A stretch of DNA of 64,000 nt from Streptomyces rishiriensis (GCF_030815485.1 NZ_JAUSWV010000002.1:1984001-2048000), one strand, 5' to 3'; positions 38,519-46,963 are shown, numbered from the stretch's first letter. Notes: generated by a model from the sequence alone, not told the origin. Numbers and translations: made by a program.

Positions 38519-40144
38519 TCAGTGGGCTCCGGTGCCGGTCAGGGAGCGGACCTCCAGCTCGGCGTACTTCTCCTTGTCCGGCTCTTCCTTGGACAGCAGG
38601 GTCCCTACGACGCCCAGCAGGAATCCGACCGGGATCGAGATGATGCCGGGGTTCTCCAGCGGGAACCAGTGGAAGTCCACGTCCGGGAACATCGAGCTGG
38701 GCTTGCCCGAGACGACCGGCGAGAACAGCACCAGGCCGACCGCGGTGACCAGGCCGCCGTAGATCGACCACAGCGCTCCGGAGGTGGTGAACCGCTTCCA
38801 GAAGAGGCTGTAGAGGATCGTCGGGAGGTTGGCCGAGGCGGCGACCGCGAAGGCGAGGGCGACCAGGCCCGCGACGTTCAGGTCCCGTGCGAGGGCGCCC
38901 AGCAGGATGGAGACGGCGCCGATGCCCACGGTGGCGTAGCGGGCCGCGTTGATCTCCTGCTTCTCGGTGGCGGTGCCCTTCTTGATGACGTTGGCGTAGA
39001 TGTCGTGGGCGAAGGACGACGAGGACGCCAGGGTCAGTCCCGCGACGACCGCGAGGATGGTGGCGAAGGCGACCGCCGAGATGGTGGCCAGCAGGATCGC
39101 GCCCCAGTTGGAGTCGACGCCGCCGAGATGGAGGGCGAGCAGGGGCGCCGCGGTGTTGCCTGCCTTGTTGGAGGCGGTGATCTCGTCCGGTTCGATCAGC
39201 GCGGCGGCGCCGAAGCCGAGGGCGAGGGTCATCAGATAGAAGGCGCCGATGAGGCCGATGGCCCAGAGGACCGACTTACGGGCGGCCTTCGCGGTGGGCA
39301 CGGTGTAGAAGCGGATCAGGATGTGCGGCAGGCCCGCGGTGCCCAGGACCAGGGCGATGCCGAGCGAGATGAAGTCCAGCTTGGTGGTGCCCGTGGCGCC
39401 GTACTTCAGGCCGGGCTCCAGGAAGGCCGCGCCCTTTCCGCTGTTGTCGGCGGCCGAGCCCAGCAGGTCGGAGAGGTTGAAGTCGAACTTCAGCAGGACC
39501 AGGAAGGTGAGCAGAAGGGCGCCGGCGATGAGCAGGACCGCCTTGACCATCTGCACCCAGGTGGTGCCCTTCATGCCGCCGATCGTCACGTAGACGATCA
39601 TCAGTACGCCGACCAGCGCGACGATGCCGATCTTGCCGCTGTCACTGGTGATGCCCAGCAGCAGGGAGACCAGGACGCCCGCGCCCGCCATCTGGGCCAG
39701 CAGGTAGAAGATCGACACCACGATGGTGGAGGTACCGGCGGCCGTGCGGACGGGCCGCTGGCGCATGCGGTACGCCAGGACGTCGCCCATCGTGTAACGG
39801 CCGGAGTTGCGCAGCGGCTCGGCGACCAGGAGCAGGGCGACCAGCCAGGCGACCAGGAAGCCGATGGAGTACAGGAAACCGTCGTAGCCGAAGAGGGCGA
39901 TGGCGCCCGCGATGCCGAGGAAGGACGCGGCGGACATGTAGTCGCCGGAGACGGCGAGACCGTTCTGGAAGCCGGTGAACTGGCGGCCGCCGGCGTAGAA
40001 GTCGGCGGCGTCCTTGGTCTGGCGGCCGGCCCAGACGGTGATGACCAGGGTCGCGGCGACGAACACCGAGAACAGGATGATGATCAGCGTGCGGTGCTCG
40101 CTGGCCTCGCCCGCGGCGAGCAGGGTGTGCTGTGCGGGGCTCAT
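38519..40144 (-). CDS. actP: Cation/acetate symporter (ActP-like, SSS family)
   Basis: 541 aa from ATG 40144, which overlaps the stop of the DUF485 gene (ATGA). Thirteen or so membrane helices of the solute:sodium symporter family are present. The family marks are FYAGGRQFTGFQNGLAVSGDYMSAASFLGIAGAIALFGYDGFLYSIGF (about 47-94) and ATAGLPHILIRFYTVP-type TM8 (GTAGLPHILIRFYTVPTAKAARKS). ActP imports acetate and other short monocarboxylates. Pairing with a DUF485 gene is the standard arrangement (yjcH-actP). Confidence 0.94.
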   Translation of the reverse strand: MSPAQHTLLAAGEASEHRTLIIILFSVFVAATLVITVWAGRQTKDAADFYAGGRQFTGFQNGLAVSGDYMSAASFLGIAGAIALFGYDGFLYSIGFLVAWLVALLLVAEPLRNSGRYTMGDVLAYRMRQRPVRTAAGTSTIVVSIFYLLAQMAGAGVLVSLLLGITSDSGKIGIVALVGVLMIVYVTIGGMKGTTWVQMVKAVLLIAGALLLTFLVLLKFDFNLSDLLGSAADNSGKGAAFLEPGLKYGATGTTKLDFISLGIALVLGTAGLPHILIRFYTVPTAKAARKSVLWAIGLIGAFYLMTLALGFGAAALIEPDEITASNKAGNTAAPLLALHLGGVDSNWGAILLATISAVAFATILAVVAGLTLASSSSFAHDIYANVIKKGTATEKQEINAARYATVGIGAVSILLGALARDLNVAGLVALAFAVAASANLPTILYSLFWKRFTTSGALWSIYGGLVTAVGLVLFSPVVSGKPSSMFPDVDFHWFPLENPGIISIPVGFLLGVVGTLLSKEEPDKEKYAELEVRSLTGTGAH

Positions 40145-40497
40145 GCTCCGCCCTCCATCCGGGACTTGATGGCCTCGGCCTTGGGGTCGAACCGCGCTGC
40201 GGCGGTCCGTGCGTACCACCAGGCGATGAGGAAGGTGGTGAGGAACTGGGCGAGGCCGAGGGCCATGGCCACGTTGAAGTTGCCGAAGAGCTTGGTGCCC
40301 ATGAAGTCGCCCGCGTAGTTGGACAGCAGGACGTACAGCAGGTACCAGGCGATGAAGGCGACCGTCAGCGGGAAGGCGAAACCGCGGTAGGAGCTGCGCA
40401 GTTCACCGAACTCCGCGCTCTCGTGCACCGCGACGAACTCCTCGCTGGAGGGGAGCCGGGATGGGGATTTCGAGGGGGGCGGTGTCTCGGTGGCCAC
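40141..40497 (-). CDS. DUF485 family membrane protein
   Basis: 118 aa from GTG 40497, with GAGGAGA upstream. Two membrane helices (about 42-62 and 79-101; FPLTVAFIAWYLLYVLLSNYAG, VAMALGLAQFLTTFLIAWWYART) match the YjcH/DUF485 family, always found next to ActP-type symporters and probably an accessory subunit. It is the first gene of the operon. Confidence 0.92.
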   Translation of the reverse strand: MATETPPPSKSPSRLPSSEEFVAVHESAEFGELRSSYRGFAFPLTVAFIAWYLLYVLLSNYAGDFMGTKLFGNFNVAMALGLAQFLTTFLIAWWYARTAAARFDPKAEAIKSRMEGGA

Positions 40498-40810
40498 GAA
40501 GTCTCCTCGTTGCGGGTGCTGGTCGGACGGCGAAAGGAGGCGAGTGTCCTCTCGCTCCCTGCCCAAGGTCACGGCGCCGCACAAGGACGGGTTCAACGCG
40601 TCGGGCGGGTTTGTCGAAGTGGCCTTCGGCAGGTCATGCCCAACGAGCGTGAGCGGCGTCAGGTCATGGGTCGGCAAACTCGCCGTCTGGAAGTCATTGC
40701 TGGGCGGTGAGTCCGGGAGATAGCTTCGGGCGAGCACCACCCGTCATGTACCTGTTCAAGCAGCACCTGCGCTTGGGACAGGTCCCGTTTCCGGATGATG
40801 TGGAGACCCC
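40498..40810. promoter_or_regulatory. Divergent promoter region with a 9-bp direct repeat
   Basis: 313 bp without a gene between the DUF485-actP operon (-) and the subtilase gene (+). CAGGTCATG occurs twice, at 40630-40638 and 40660-40668, 30 bp (about three helical turns) apart, a spacing suited to cooperative binding by a regulator. No clear -35/-10 pair stands out. Confidence 0.4.
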
Positions 40811-42340
40811 ATGGCTCATCTGCCTTCCAGACGCCGCCTCGCGCTCGCGGTGCCCGTCGTGCTGTCGCTGACCGCCTCCCTCGGCTTCCTGCCGACGGCG
40901 GCCTCCGCGGCGCCCGTCACGACTTCCGCCACCCAGGCGGCCGATGCCGGAACCCTGGCGTACGTCGTCAACACGAAGGTGGACCACCGCACGATCGGGT
41001 CGGTGAAGAAGGCGATCGCCGCGGCCGGCGGCACCGTCGTCGCGGCGTACGAGAAGATCGGCGTGCTCGTCGTCCATTCGGCGAACCCCGACTTCGGCCC
41101 ACAGATACGCGCGGTGCGCGGCGTGCAGTCGGCGGGTGCGACCCGTACCGCGCCGCTGAGCGCCGCGGGGACCACCGACGAGGGGGCGGCGCAGGTCCTC
41201 TCCAAGGCGGAGGCCGCGAAGATCGAGAAGGCGTCCGACGCGGCGGGCCAGAGCGAGCCGCTCGAGGCCGACCAGTGGGACCTGCGCGCGATCGGCGCCG
41301 ACAAGGCCGCCGAGATCGACCCGGGCAGCAAGAAGGTGACGGTCGCCGTGATCGACACCGGCGTCGACGACACCCACCCGGACCTCGCGCCGAACTTCTC
41401 CGCCTCCCAGTCGGCGAACTGCGTCGGCGGCGTCGCGGACACCAGTGAGGGCGCCTGGCGCCCGTACACCGCGGACGACTACCACGGCACCCATGTCGCC
41501 GGTGAGATCGCAGCGGCCCGCAACGGCATCGGCGTGGCGGGCGTAGCGCCCGGCGTGAAGGTCGCCGGCATCAAGGTGAGCGACCCCAAGGACGGCCTCT
41601 TCTACCCGGAGAACGTCGTCTGCGCCTTCGTGTTCGCCGCCGACCACGGCGTCGAGGTCACGAACAACAGCTACTACGTCGACCCGTGGCTGTACAACTG
41701 CATGGACGACCCCGACCAGAAGGCGATCGTCGACGCGGTCAACAGGGCCCAGCTGTACGCCCAGAAGAAGGGCACGATCAACGTCGCCTCGGCGGGCAAC
41801 TCCAACCACGACCTGGACTCCGACTCCCTGGTCGACGCCTCCAGCCCGGACGACTCCACGCCGGTCGAGCGGACCGTCGACCCGCACGAGTGCTTCGACG
41901 TGCCGACCCAGCTGCCGGGTGTCGTCACCGTGAGCGCGACCGGCGTCAAGGGCACCAAGTCGTACTACTCCACCTACGGTCTGGGCGCCATCGACGTCGC
42001 GGCTCCGGGTGGCGACAAGTACCAGATCCCGGACACCCCGTCGGCCAACGGCCGCATCCTGTCCACGCTGCCGAACAACACGTACGGCTTCCTGCAGGGC
42101 ACCTCGATGGCGTCCCCGCACGTCGCCGGCGTGGCCGCGCTGCTCAAGTCGACCCACCCGCACGCGAGCCCGGCCCAGCTCCAGGCGCTGCTCAAGCTCC
42201 AGGCCGACAGCACGGCGTGCCCGACCGAGCCGTACGACGGCGACGGCAACGGGGTCGTGGACGCGACCTGCGTGGGCGGCAAGCGCCTCAACGGCTTCTT
42301 CGGCTTCGGCGTCGTGAACGCGCTGCGTGCCGTGAAGTAG
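40811..42340 (+). CDS. Secreted S8 family serine protease (subtilisin-like)
   Basis: 509 aa. The signal peptide is residues 1-34 (MAHLPSRRRLALAVPVVLSL..., cleavage near ASAAP), followed by an inhibitor_I9-like propeptide (about 45-150). The catalytic triad is D182 (VAVIDTGVDDTHPD), H225 (HGTHVAGEIAA) and S432 (GTSMASPHVAG), with the oxyanion Asn in SAGNSN. The domain has extra cysteines (C204, C271 and others), typical of streptomycete secreted subtilases. It is made as an exported proenzyme and removes its own propeptide. A hairpin follows 20 bp downstream. Confidence 0.95.
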   Translation: MAHLPSRRRLALAVPVVLSLTASLGFLPTAASAAPVTTSATQAADAGTLAYVVNTKVDHRTIGSVKKAIAAAGGTVVAAYEKIGVLVVHSANPDFGPQIRAVRGVQSAGATRTAPLSAAGTTDEGAAQVLSKAEAAKIEKASDAAGQSEPLEADQWDLRAIGADKAAEIDPGSKKVTVAVIDTGVDDTHPDLAPNFSASQSANCVGGVADTSEGAWRPYTADDYHGTHVAGEIAAARNGIGVAGVAPGVKVAGIKVSDPKDGLFYPENVVCAFVFAADHGVEVTNNSYYVDPWLYNCMDDPDQKAIVDAVNRAQLYAQKKGTINVASAGNSNHDLDSDSLVDASSPDDSTPVERTVDPHECFDVPTQLPGVVTVSATGVKGTKSYYSTYGLGAIDVAAPGGDKYQIPDTPSANGRILSTLPNNTYGFLQGTSMASPHVAGVAALLKSTHPHASPAQLQALLKLQADSTACPTEPYDGDGNGVVDATCVGGKRLNGFFGFGVVNALRAVK

Positions 42341-42359
42341 CCGCCCGAAGGGCGGTACG

Positions 42360-42387
42360 AGGGCCGGGCGGACATCCGCCCGGCCCT
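42360..42387 (+). terminator. Terminator after the subtilase gene
   Basis: AGGGCCGGGCGG (42360-42371) pairs with CCGCCCGGCCCT (42376-42387) around a 4-nt loop, 20 bp past the stop codon. Confidence 0.87.
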
Positions 42388-42486
42388 TCGTGCGTGCGGT
42401 CCTCGGCGCGTCCGGTGATGACTGCCGTGACGGTCACGCGATGAGCAGGGTCATACGTACCGGGGCCCGTCGGCGGGCGCGTTCAT

Positions 42487-42501
42487 ATTGATTGAATCAA
42501 T
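42487..42501. promoter_or_regulatory. Perfect palindrome in the CoA-transferase promoter
   Basis: ATTGATTGAATCAAT: two 7-bp arms with a 1-bp centre, ending 16 bp before ATG 42518. It lies between a possible -35 (TTCATA, 42482-42487) and a -10-like CATAGT (42506-42511), where a repressor would occlude RNA polymerase. It is also markedly AT-rich for this genome. Confidence 0.55.
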
Positions 42502-42517
42502 GATGCATAGTGCAGTC

Positions 42518-44098
42518 ATGCCTGAAATCAAGTTCGCCTGGTCGGAGCTGGGCGGCGATCCCGGCCTCCTCACGCGCGTGTCGACCGTCGTCCGCGAGGA
42601 CGTCCTGCCGGCACGCCTTCCCGTACGGGAACTGGCGCGCGCCTGTGTGGGCGCGTGCGCGCTGGCCGGCGCCGAACTGGGAGCACGACGGGCCGGTCTC
42701 CCGGAGGCGCCCGCGGTGCGGGTGCACGACGCGGCGGTGGCCACCGCGTTCGTCAGCGAGCGCCGGCTGCTCGTCGACGGACGGGCGCCGGTCTCCTTCG
42801 CCCCGCTGTCACGGTTCTGGCGCACGGCCGACGGATGGGTGCGCACCCACGCCAACTACCCGCACCACCGCGAGCGGTTGCTCAGGGCGCTGGCCCTGCC
42901 GGAGAGCGCCGACCCGGCCGATGTCGAGGCGTCGCTCGCGGAGCGCCGCGCCCTGGACGTCGAGGACGCGGTGTACGCGGCCGGGGGCCTGGCCGTCGCG
43001 TCGCGCACGCCCGAGGAGTGGGCGGCACAGGAGCAGGCGGCCCTGATCGCCGCTCGCCCCCTGGTGGAGCGGGACCGGTCGGACGAGGCACGCGCGCGGA
43101 CGTTCGCACCACTGGAGGAGGGCCCGCTGCTGCCCGCGTCCGGCGTGCGCGTCCTGGACCTCACCCGGGTCCTGGCCGGCCCGGTGGCCACCCGCACCCT
43201 GGCCCTGCTGGGCGCGGACGTCCTGCGGGTCGACGCGCCGCGTCTGCCCGAGCTGCCCGACCAGCACGCCGACACGGGCTTCGGCAAGCGCTCGGCGCTG
43301 CTGGACCTGGCATCCGACCGGCGCACCTTCGAGGACCTGCTCGCGACGGCCGACGTCGTGGTCACCGGCTACCGGCCGGGCGCGCTGGACCGGTTCGGCC
43401 TCTCCCCCGAGGCGCTGGCCGAACGGCGGCCCGGGCTGGTCGTGGCCCAGGTGTCGGCGTGGGGCGCGTACGGGCCGTGGGGCGGGCGCCGCGGCTTCGA
43501 CAGCCTGGTCCAGGTGGCCACCGGCATCGCCACCGTCGAGGGCTCCACCGGGCGGCCGGGCGCGCTCCCCGCACAGGCCCTCGACCACGGCACCGGCTAT
43601 CTGCTGGCGGCGGCCGTGCTGCGGGCGCTGACCGAGCAGTCGTACGACGGTGGCAGCCGGTTCGTACGGCTGGCCCTGGCCCGCACCGCGGCGTGGCTCA
43701 CCGAGGGAACCCGGGCGGGCGAGGGCGGGGACGGCCGGAGCGGGGACGACCGGGACGCGAGAGTCCGGCGCGGGGACGGCCGGAGTGAGCGCGGCCGGAG
43801 CGAGGACGGCTCCGTCGCGGGCGTCCGGATGGACGAAGGGGAGGGCAAAGGGATGACCAAGGCGCAGGACCGCCAGGTGAGCGGGGGCGGGAGCGTCGAC
43901 TCCGGCTCCTGGCTCGCGGAGACCGACAGTCCTCTCGGGCGGCTGCGCCATGCCCTTTCACCGGTGTCGTTCGAGGGCGGGCCGGGCGACTGGTCGCGGC
44001 CGCCGGGGCCCTGGGGAGCCGATCCGGCGCGCTGGCTCCGGTCCACGGACGCCCCACCGCCGTACCGCCATCTCACCCAGCCGACCGACTCGGAATGA
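42518..44098 (+). CDS. CaiB/BaiF-type (family III) CoA transferase
   Basis: 526 aa from ATG 42518; a TTG at 42488 would start inside the palindrome and is rejected. A degenerate N-terminal half (1-195) precedes the typical CaiB core, VRVLDLTRVLAGPVATRTLALLGADVLRVDAPR (about 210-242). The catalytic Asp lies in RRGFDSLVQVATGIA. Residues about 405-455 are a Gly/Asp/Arg low-complexity insert. No ribosome site precedes the start, and a -10-like element sits about 7 bp upstream, so translation may be leaderless. These enzymes move CoA between carboxylic acids; the substrate here is unknown. Confidence 0.85.
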   Translation: MPEIKFAWSELGGDPGLLTRVSTVVREDVLPARLPVRELARACVGACALAGAELGARRAGLPEAPAVRVHDAAVATAFVSERRLLVDGRAPVSFAPLSRFWRTADGWVRTHANYPHHRERLLRALALPESADPADVEASLAERRALDVEDAVYAAGGLAVASRTPEEWAAQEQAALIAARPLVERDRSDEARARTFAPLEEGPLLPASGVRVLDLTRVLAGPVATRTLALLGADVLRVDAPRLPELPDQHADTGFGKRSALLDLASDRRTFEDLLATADVVVTGYRPGALDRFGLSPEALAERRPGLVVAQVSAWGAYGPWGGRRGFDSLVQVATGIATVEGSTGRPGALPAQALDHGTGYLLAAAVLRALTEQSYDGGSRFVRLALARTAAWLTEGTRAGEGGDGRSGDDRDARVRRGDGRSERGRSEDGSVAGVRMDEGEGKGMTKAQDRQVSGGGSVDSGSWLAETDSPLGRLRHALSPVSFEGGPGDWSRPPGPWGADPARWLRSTDAPPPYRHLTQPTDSE

Positions 44099-44135
44099 GT
44101 TGCCCTGATTTGTCAGTGATGGTGAAGATCCTGGC

Positions 44136-45086
44136 ATGGCCCTCATACGACCGACCGAAGCAACCCGATCCCTGCGCCGAACCGGCTCGGGCCGGGCGGT
44201 GGCACTGCTCGTCCTGGTGGGGCTCGCGGCCCTGATCCCGCTGCTCGGGCCCTCCGTCGCCGCGCACGGCACCGGGGAGGCCACACCCACGGACTCCGGC
44301 ATGGTCGCGCTGCTGCGGACGCTGCTGTTCGCGGCGCTGTGCGTGCAGGTGGGCGAGCTGTTCACGGCCGGCCTCACCCGATGGGTGCCCGACACCCCGC
44401 CCGGCCGACCGGTCAGCTGGGCGCCGTACGCGGCGGTCGTGGGGTTCGCGGCCGCCGCGACCGTCGGCGAACTGGCGCCGCACGGCCATGGCTCGCGCAG
44501 CGGCGTTCTCGCGCTGCTGGAGGCGATCGCGTTCGCCGTGGCGGGGCTGTGCGCGCTCACCCGTCGGCCCAACCGCCAGGTGTGGCCCCTCGCGGCGGTG
44601 ATCCTGGCGGAGGCCCTGCGCGCCCATCCGCCCACCGAGTCCACGCCGCTGATCGGCTCCGGACTGACGGTGCTGCATCTGACGTGCTCGGCGCTGTGGG
44701 CCGGCGGGCTGCTGAACGTGCTCCGTACGCTGCGGGGTTGGGAGGGGGCCGAGGCGTGCGCCGCGCTGCTCGGGCTCTACGCGCGCGTGGCGGCCGTCCT
44801 GTTCGCCGGGGTCACCATGACCGGGCTGTGCAGCTCACTGCGCCGGATGCCCTCGGAGACGGTGCTCGACCAGTTGACGACGTCGGCGTACGGACGCGTG
44901 CTCCTCGCCAAGGTGCTGATCGTGGGCGCGGTCGCGCTGCTCGCCCTGTGGGCGCGGACCCGGCTGCGCCGGGCTCCCGACCCGCTGGCCGCCTGCTCCC
45001 CCGCGCGCGTGGAGATCGTCGCACTGGGGGTGGTGGTCGCGGTGTCGGGGCTGTTGACGGCGTTGCCGCTGCCGATCAAGGGTTGA
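44136..45086 (+). CDS. CopD domain-containing membrane protein
   Basis: 316 aa with eight or nine membrane helices (for example 20-40, 55-75, 92-112, 125-140, 180-195, 218-240, 250-268, 290-312). The C-terminal half (GSGLTVLHLTCSALWAGGLLNVLRTLRGW; SAYGRVLLAKVLIVGAVALLALWART) is the CopD/YcnJ copper-resistance domain, with a histidine in VLHL and the W-A-G-G-L motif. CopD proteins are thought to take part in copper uptake; no CopC gene adjoins it. The last codons overlap a short direct repeat. Confidence 0.87.
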   Translation: MALIRPTEATRSLRRTGSGRAVALLVLVGLAALIPLLGPSVAAHGTGEATPTDSGMVALLRTLLFAALCVQVGELFTAGLTRWVPDTPPGRPVSWAPYAAVVGFAAAATVGELAPHGHGSRSGVLALLEAIAFAVAGLCALTRRPNRQVWPLAAVILAEALRAHPPTESTPLIGSGLTVLHLTCSALWAGGLLNVLRTLRGWEGAEACAALLGLYARVAAVLFAGVTMTGLCSSLRRMPSETVLDQLTTSAYGRVLLAKVLIVGAVALLALWARTRLRRAPDPLAACSPARVEIVALGVVVAVSGLLTALPLPIKG

Positions 45087-45157
45087 GGACCACGACGTGA
45101 CGATCAATGGTGGAGCGAGGGAGCGAGGAACGAGGGTCGGGGATCAAGGGTTGAGGA
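45074..45157. repeat. 16-bp direct repeat spanning two convergent gene ends
   Basis: GATCAAGGGTTGAGGA occurs at 45074-45089 and 45142-45157. The first copy contains the CopD stop codon (45084-45086); the second contains, in the opposite direction, the stop of the lysoplasmalogenase gene (45144-45146). Between them are GATCAATGG and GAGCGAGG words, a degenerate array. Confidence 0.85.
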
Positions 45158-45803
45158 TCAAGGACCGGGGGTCGGCTGTCGGTTGACGGCGGCTCGTCGC
45201 GCCGAGGACCAGCAGGACCTGTGCGGCGATGTAGGTGAGCATGATCCACAGATCGGGACGCGGGGGCTGGGCCCAGTCGGCCACACCGGTGGCGATGAGG
45301 GTGTCGGAGAGCAGGAACAGCGCGCCGCCCGCGCCAGCGACCGGGCCGAGCCGGGTGGTCGCCGAGAACGCCATGGCCGTGAGCAGGGTGCTGTAGACGG
45401 CCACGGGAAGGCGCAGGTCCGCCGGGAGATCCGGCCACAGCAGGGCGACGGTGGCGATCAGGGCGATGGCGTAGCAGGGGGCGAGAAGGGCGCCACGGGC
45501 GTGGGGTCGGCCGACGCGCGCGAACAGCACCAGGTAGCAGACGTGGCCGGCGGCGAAGGACGCCATGCCGGCGAGGAAGGCGGCGTCGGCGTCGAACAGC
45601 AGCAGGGTATCGCCGCCCCAGCCGCACAGGAGGGCGGCGACCAGGAGCCGGGGTGCGCCGCGCAGGGCCGCCCAGGCCGCCAGGAGGGGCATCAGGAGGG
45701 GTTTCGCCACCACGTGCCCGGCGTCGGCGTCGACCGCGAGACTGAGCAGGTCGATGACCGCGAAGAGGGCGAACAGGCCGAGGAGGACGCGGGAGCGGGT
45801 CAC
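45144..45803 (-). CDS. YhhN/TMEM86-type lysoplasmalogenase family protein
   Basis: 219 aa from GTG 45803, which overlaps the stop of the upstream gene (GTGA). Seven or eight membrane helices and the family motifs are present: KPLLMPLLAAWA (about 34-45), GWGGDTLLLFDADAAFLAGMASFAAGHVCYLVLF (about 61-94; the two Asp are the proposed active site) and LLSDTLIATGVADWAQ. TMEM86/YhhN enzymes cleave the vinyl-ether bond of lysoplasmalogens. The C-terminal PRSLILNP is encoded by the repeat at the gene end. Coupling to an AGMO-like gene suggests ether-lipid metabolism. Confidence 0.88.
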   Translation of the reverse strand: MTRSRVLLGLFALFAVIDLLSLAVDADAGHVVAKPLLMPLLAAWAALRGAPRLLVAALLCGWGGDTLLLFDADAAFLAGMASFAAGHVCYLVLFARVGRPHARGALLAPCYAIALIATVALLWPDLPADLRLPVAVYSTLLTAMAFSATTRLGPVAGAGGALFLLSDTLIATGVADWAQPPRPDLWIMLTYIAAQVLLVLGATSRRQPTADPRSLILNP

Positions 45804-46684
45804 GCGGCCGTGGTCTCCCCGACCGTGTTGGCGGGGGTCGAGGGTGTCGGCGCGGGCGCGGGCTGCCAGCCCGGTCCACGGAACACGCGTCCCGTCCGCT
45901 CGCGCCAACTGCTCGCCGCCTTGACGTCCTTGACGATCGCCACGTACTCGTGGGTGGCCACCTTGATCGGGTTGAACGTGTTGATGTTCTTGGTCAACCC
46001 GTAGACGGGCCGGTCGACCTCGGGCACGAACGACCCGAAGAGCCGGTCCCAGACGATGAGGATGCCGCCGAAGTTGCGGTCCAGGTAGCCGCCCTGGGAG
46101 GCGTGGTGGACGCGGTGGTGGGACGGCGTGTTGAACACGAACTCGAACCACCGGGGCATCCTGTCGATCCGCTCGGTGTGGATCCAGAACTGGTAGACGA
46201 GGTTGGCCGAGGAGCAGAACGCGAGCGCGGCCGGGTGGACACCGAGGGCGATGAGCGGGACGTAGAACGGCCAGACGGTCAGCGTGGTCCACGGCTGGCG
46301 CAGGGCGGTGGTGAGGTTGAACTTCTCGCTGGAGTGATGGACCACGTGACAGGCCCACAGCACGCGGATGACGTGGTGGCCACGGTGGGACCAGTAGTAG
46401 AAGAAGTCCTGCGCGAGCAGCATCAGGGGGAGCGTCCACCACAGGACCGGGACACGGAGCGGGGTCAGCTCGTAGATCGCCGTGTAGAGCGCGACGATCG
46501 GGATCTTCCAGACGAAGTCGAACACGAGACTCCCGAGCCCCATGCCGACGCTCGTCGCGGCGTCCTTCGTCTCGTATCCGGCCGCATCCTCGTCGGGATG
46601 GAGCCGGACGCTGATCACCTCGACCACGGTGAGCAGCACGAAGGCGGGTATCGACCACAGCACGACATCGGGCAGGTTCGGCAT
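45800..46684 (-). CDS. Fatty-acid hydroxylase superfamily protein, alkylglycerol-monooxygenase-like
   Basis: 294 aa, with four to five membrane helices in the first 165 residues. The eight-His di-iron set is clear: H100-x2-H103-H104 (YYWSHRGHH), H113-x2-H116-H117 (ACHVVHHSSEKFNLTTALRQ) and H189-H190-x2-H193-H194 (NTPSHHRVHH). H-H-S-S-E-x-x-N-L-x-T-A-L-R-Q, Y-Q-F-W-I-H-T-E and the later IVWDRLFGSF / YGLT blocks are closest, as I remember them, to animal AGMO (TMEM195), which cleaves O-alkyl glycerol ethers using tetrahydrobiopterin. A generic sterol-desaturase label is the safe alternative. It starts at ATG 46684. Confidence 0.88.
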   Translation of the reverse strand: MPNLPDVVLWSIPAFVLLTVVEVISVRLHPDEDAAGYETKDAATSVGMGLGSLVFDFVWKIPIVALYTAIYELTPLRVPVLWWTLPLMLLAQDFFYYWSHRGHHVIRVLWACHVVHHSSEKFNLTTALRQPWTTLTVWPFYVPLIALGVHPAALAFCSSANLVYQFWIHTERIDRMPRWFEFVFNTPSHHRVHHASQGGYLDRNFGGILIVWDRLFGSFVPEVDRPVYGLTKNINTFNPIKVATHEYVAIVKDVKAASSWRERTGRVFRGPGWQPAPAPTPSTPANTVGETTAA

Positions 46685-46740
46685 GGGGGCACCGTAGAAC
46701 GCCTGATGGGCTGCGGCTAGACGTTGTTACCGACAAGTAT

Positions 46741-46751
46741 TACCGACGGTA
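46741..46751. promoter_or_regulatory. Short palindrome upstream of the AGMO-like operon
   Basis: TACCGACGGTA is a perfect 5+1+5 palindrome. TTACCGAC also occurs twice as a direct repeat (46727-46734 and 46740-46747). The site is 57 bp upstream of the operon start, in its promoter zone. The rest of the gap (46752-46963) shows nothing I can name. Confidence 0.35.
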
Positions 46752-46963
46752 CGCGCTTGCTTGTTGGCGATCTCCGCCAATCGGCGAGGCCGGGCGCTAC
46801 TTCGCGCCCTGATGTTCGCCGGCGGCCCTCGCGCCGCCCTCGGCGGGCACGGCCACACCGAAGGATCGTTCGGCAGTCGGGCCGGGGAGGGCGGCCTCCC
46901 CGGCAGGCCGATACGCCGTCAGACCCTCCTGGTATCCGGTGCTGTCTCGGCCGGCCCTGCCCC

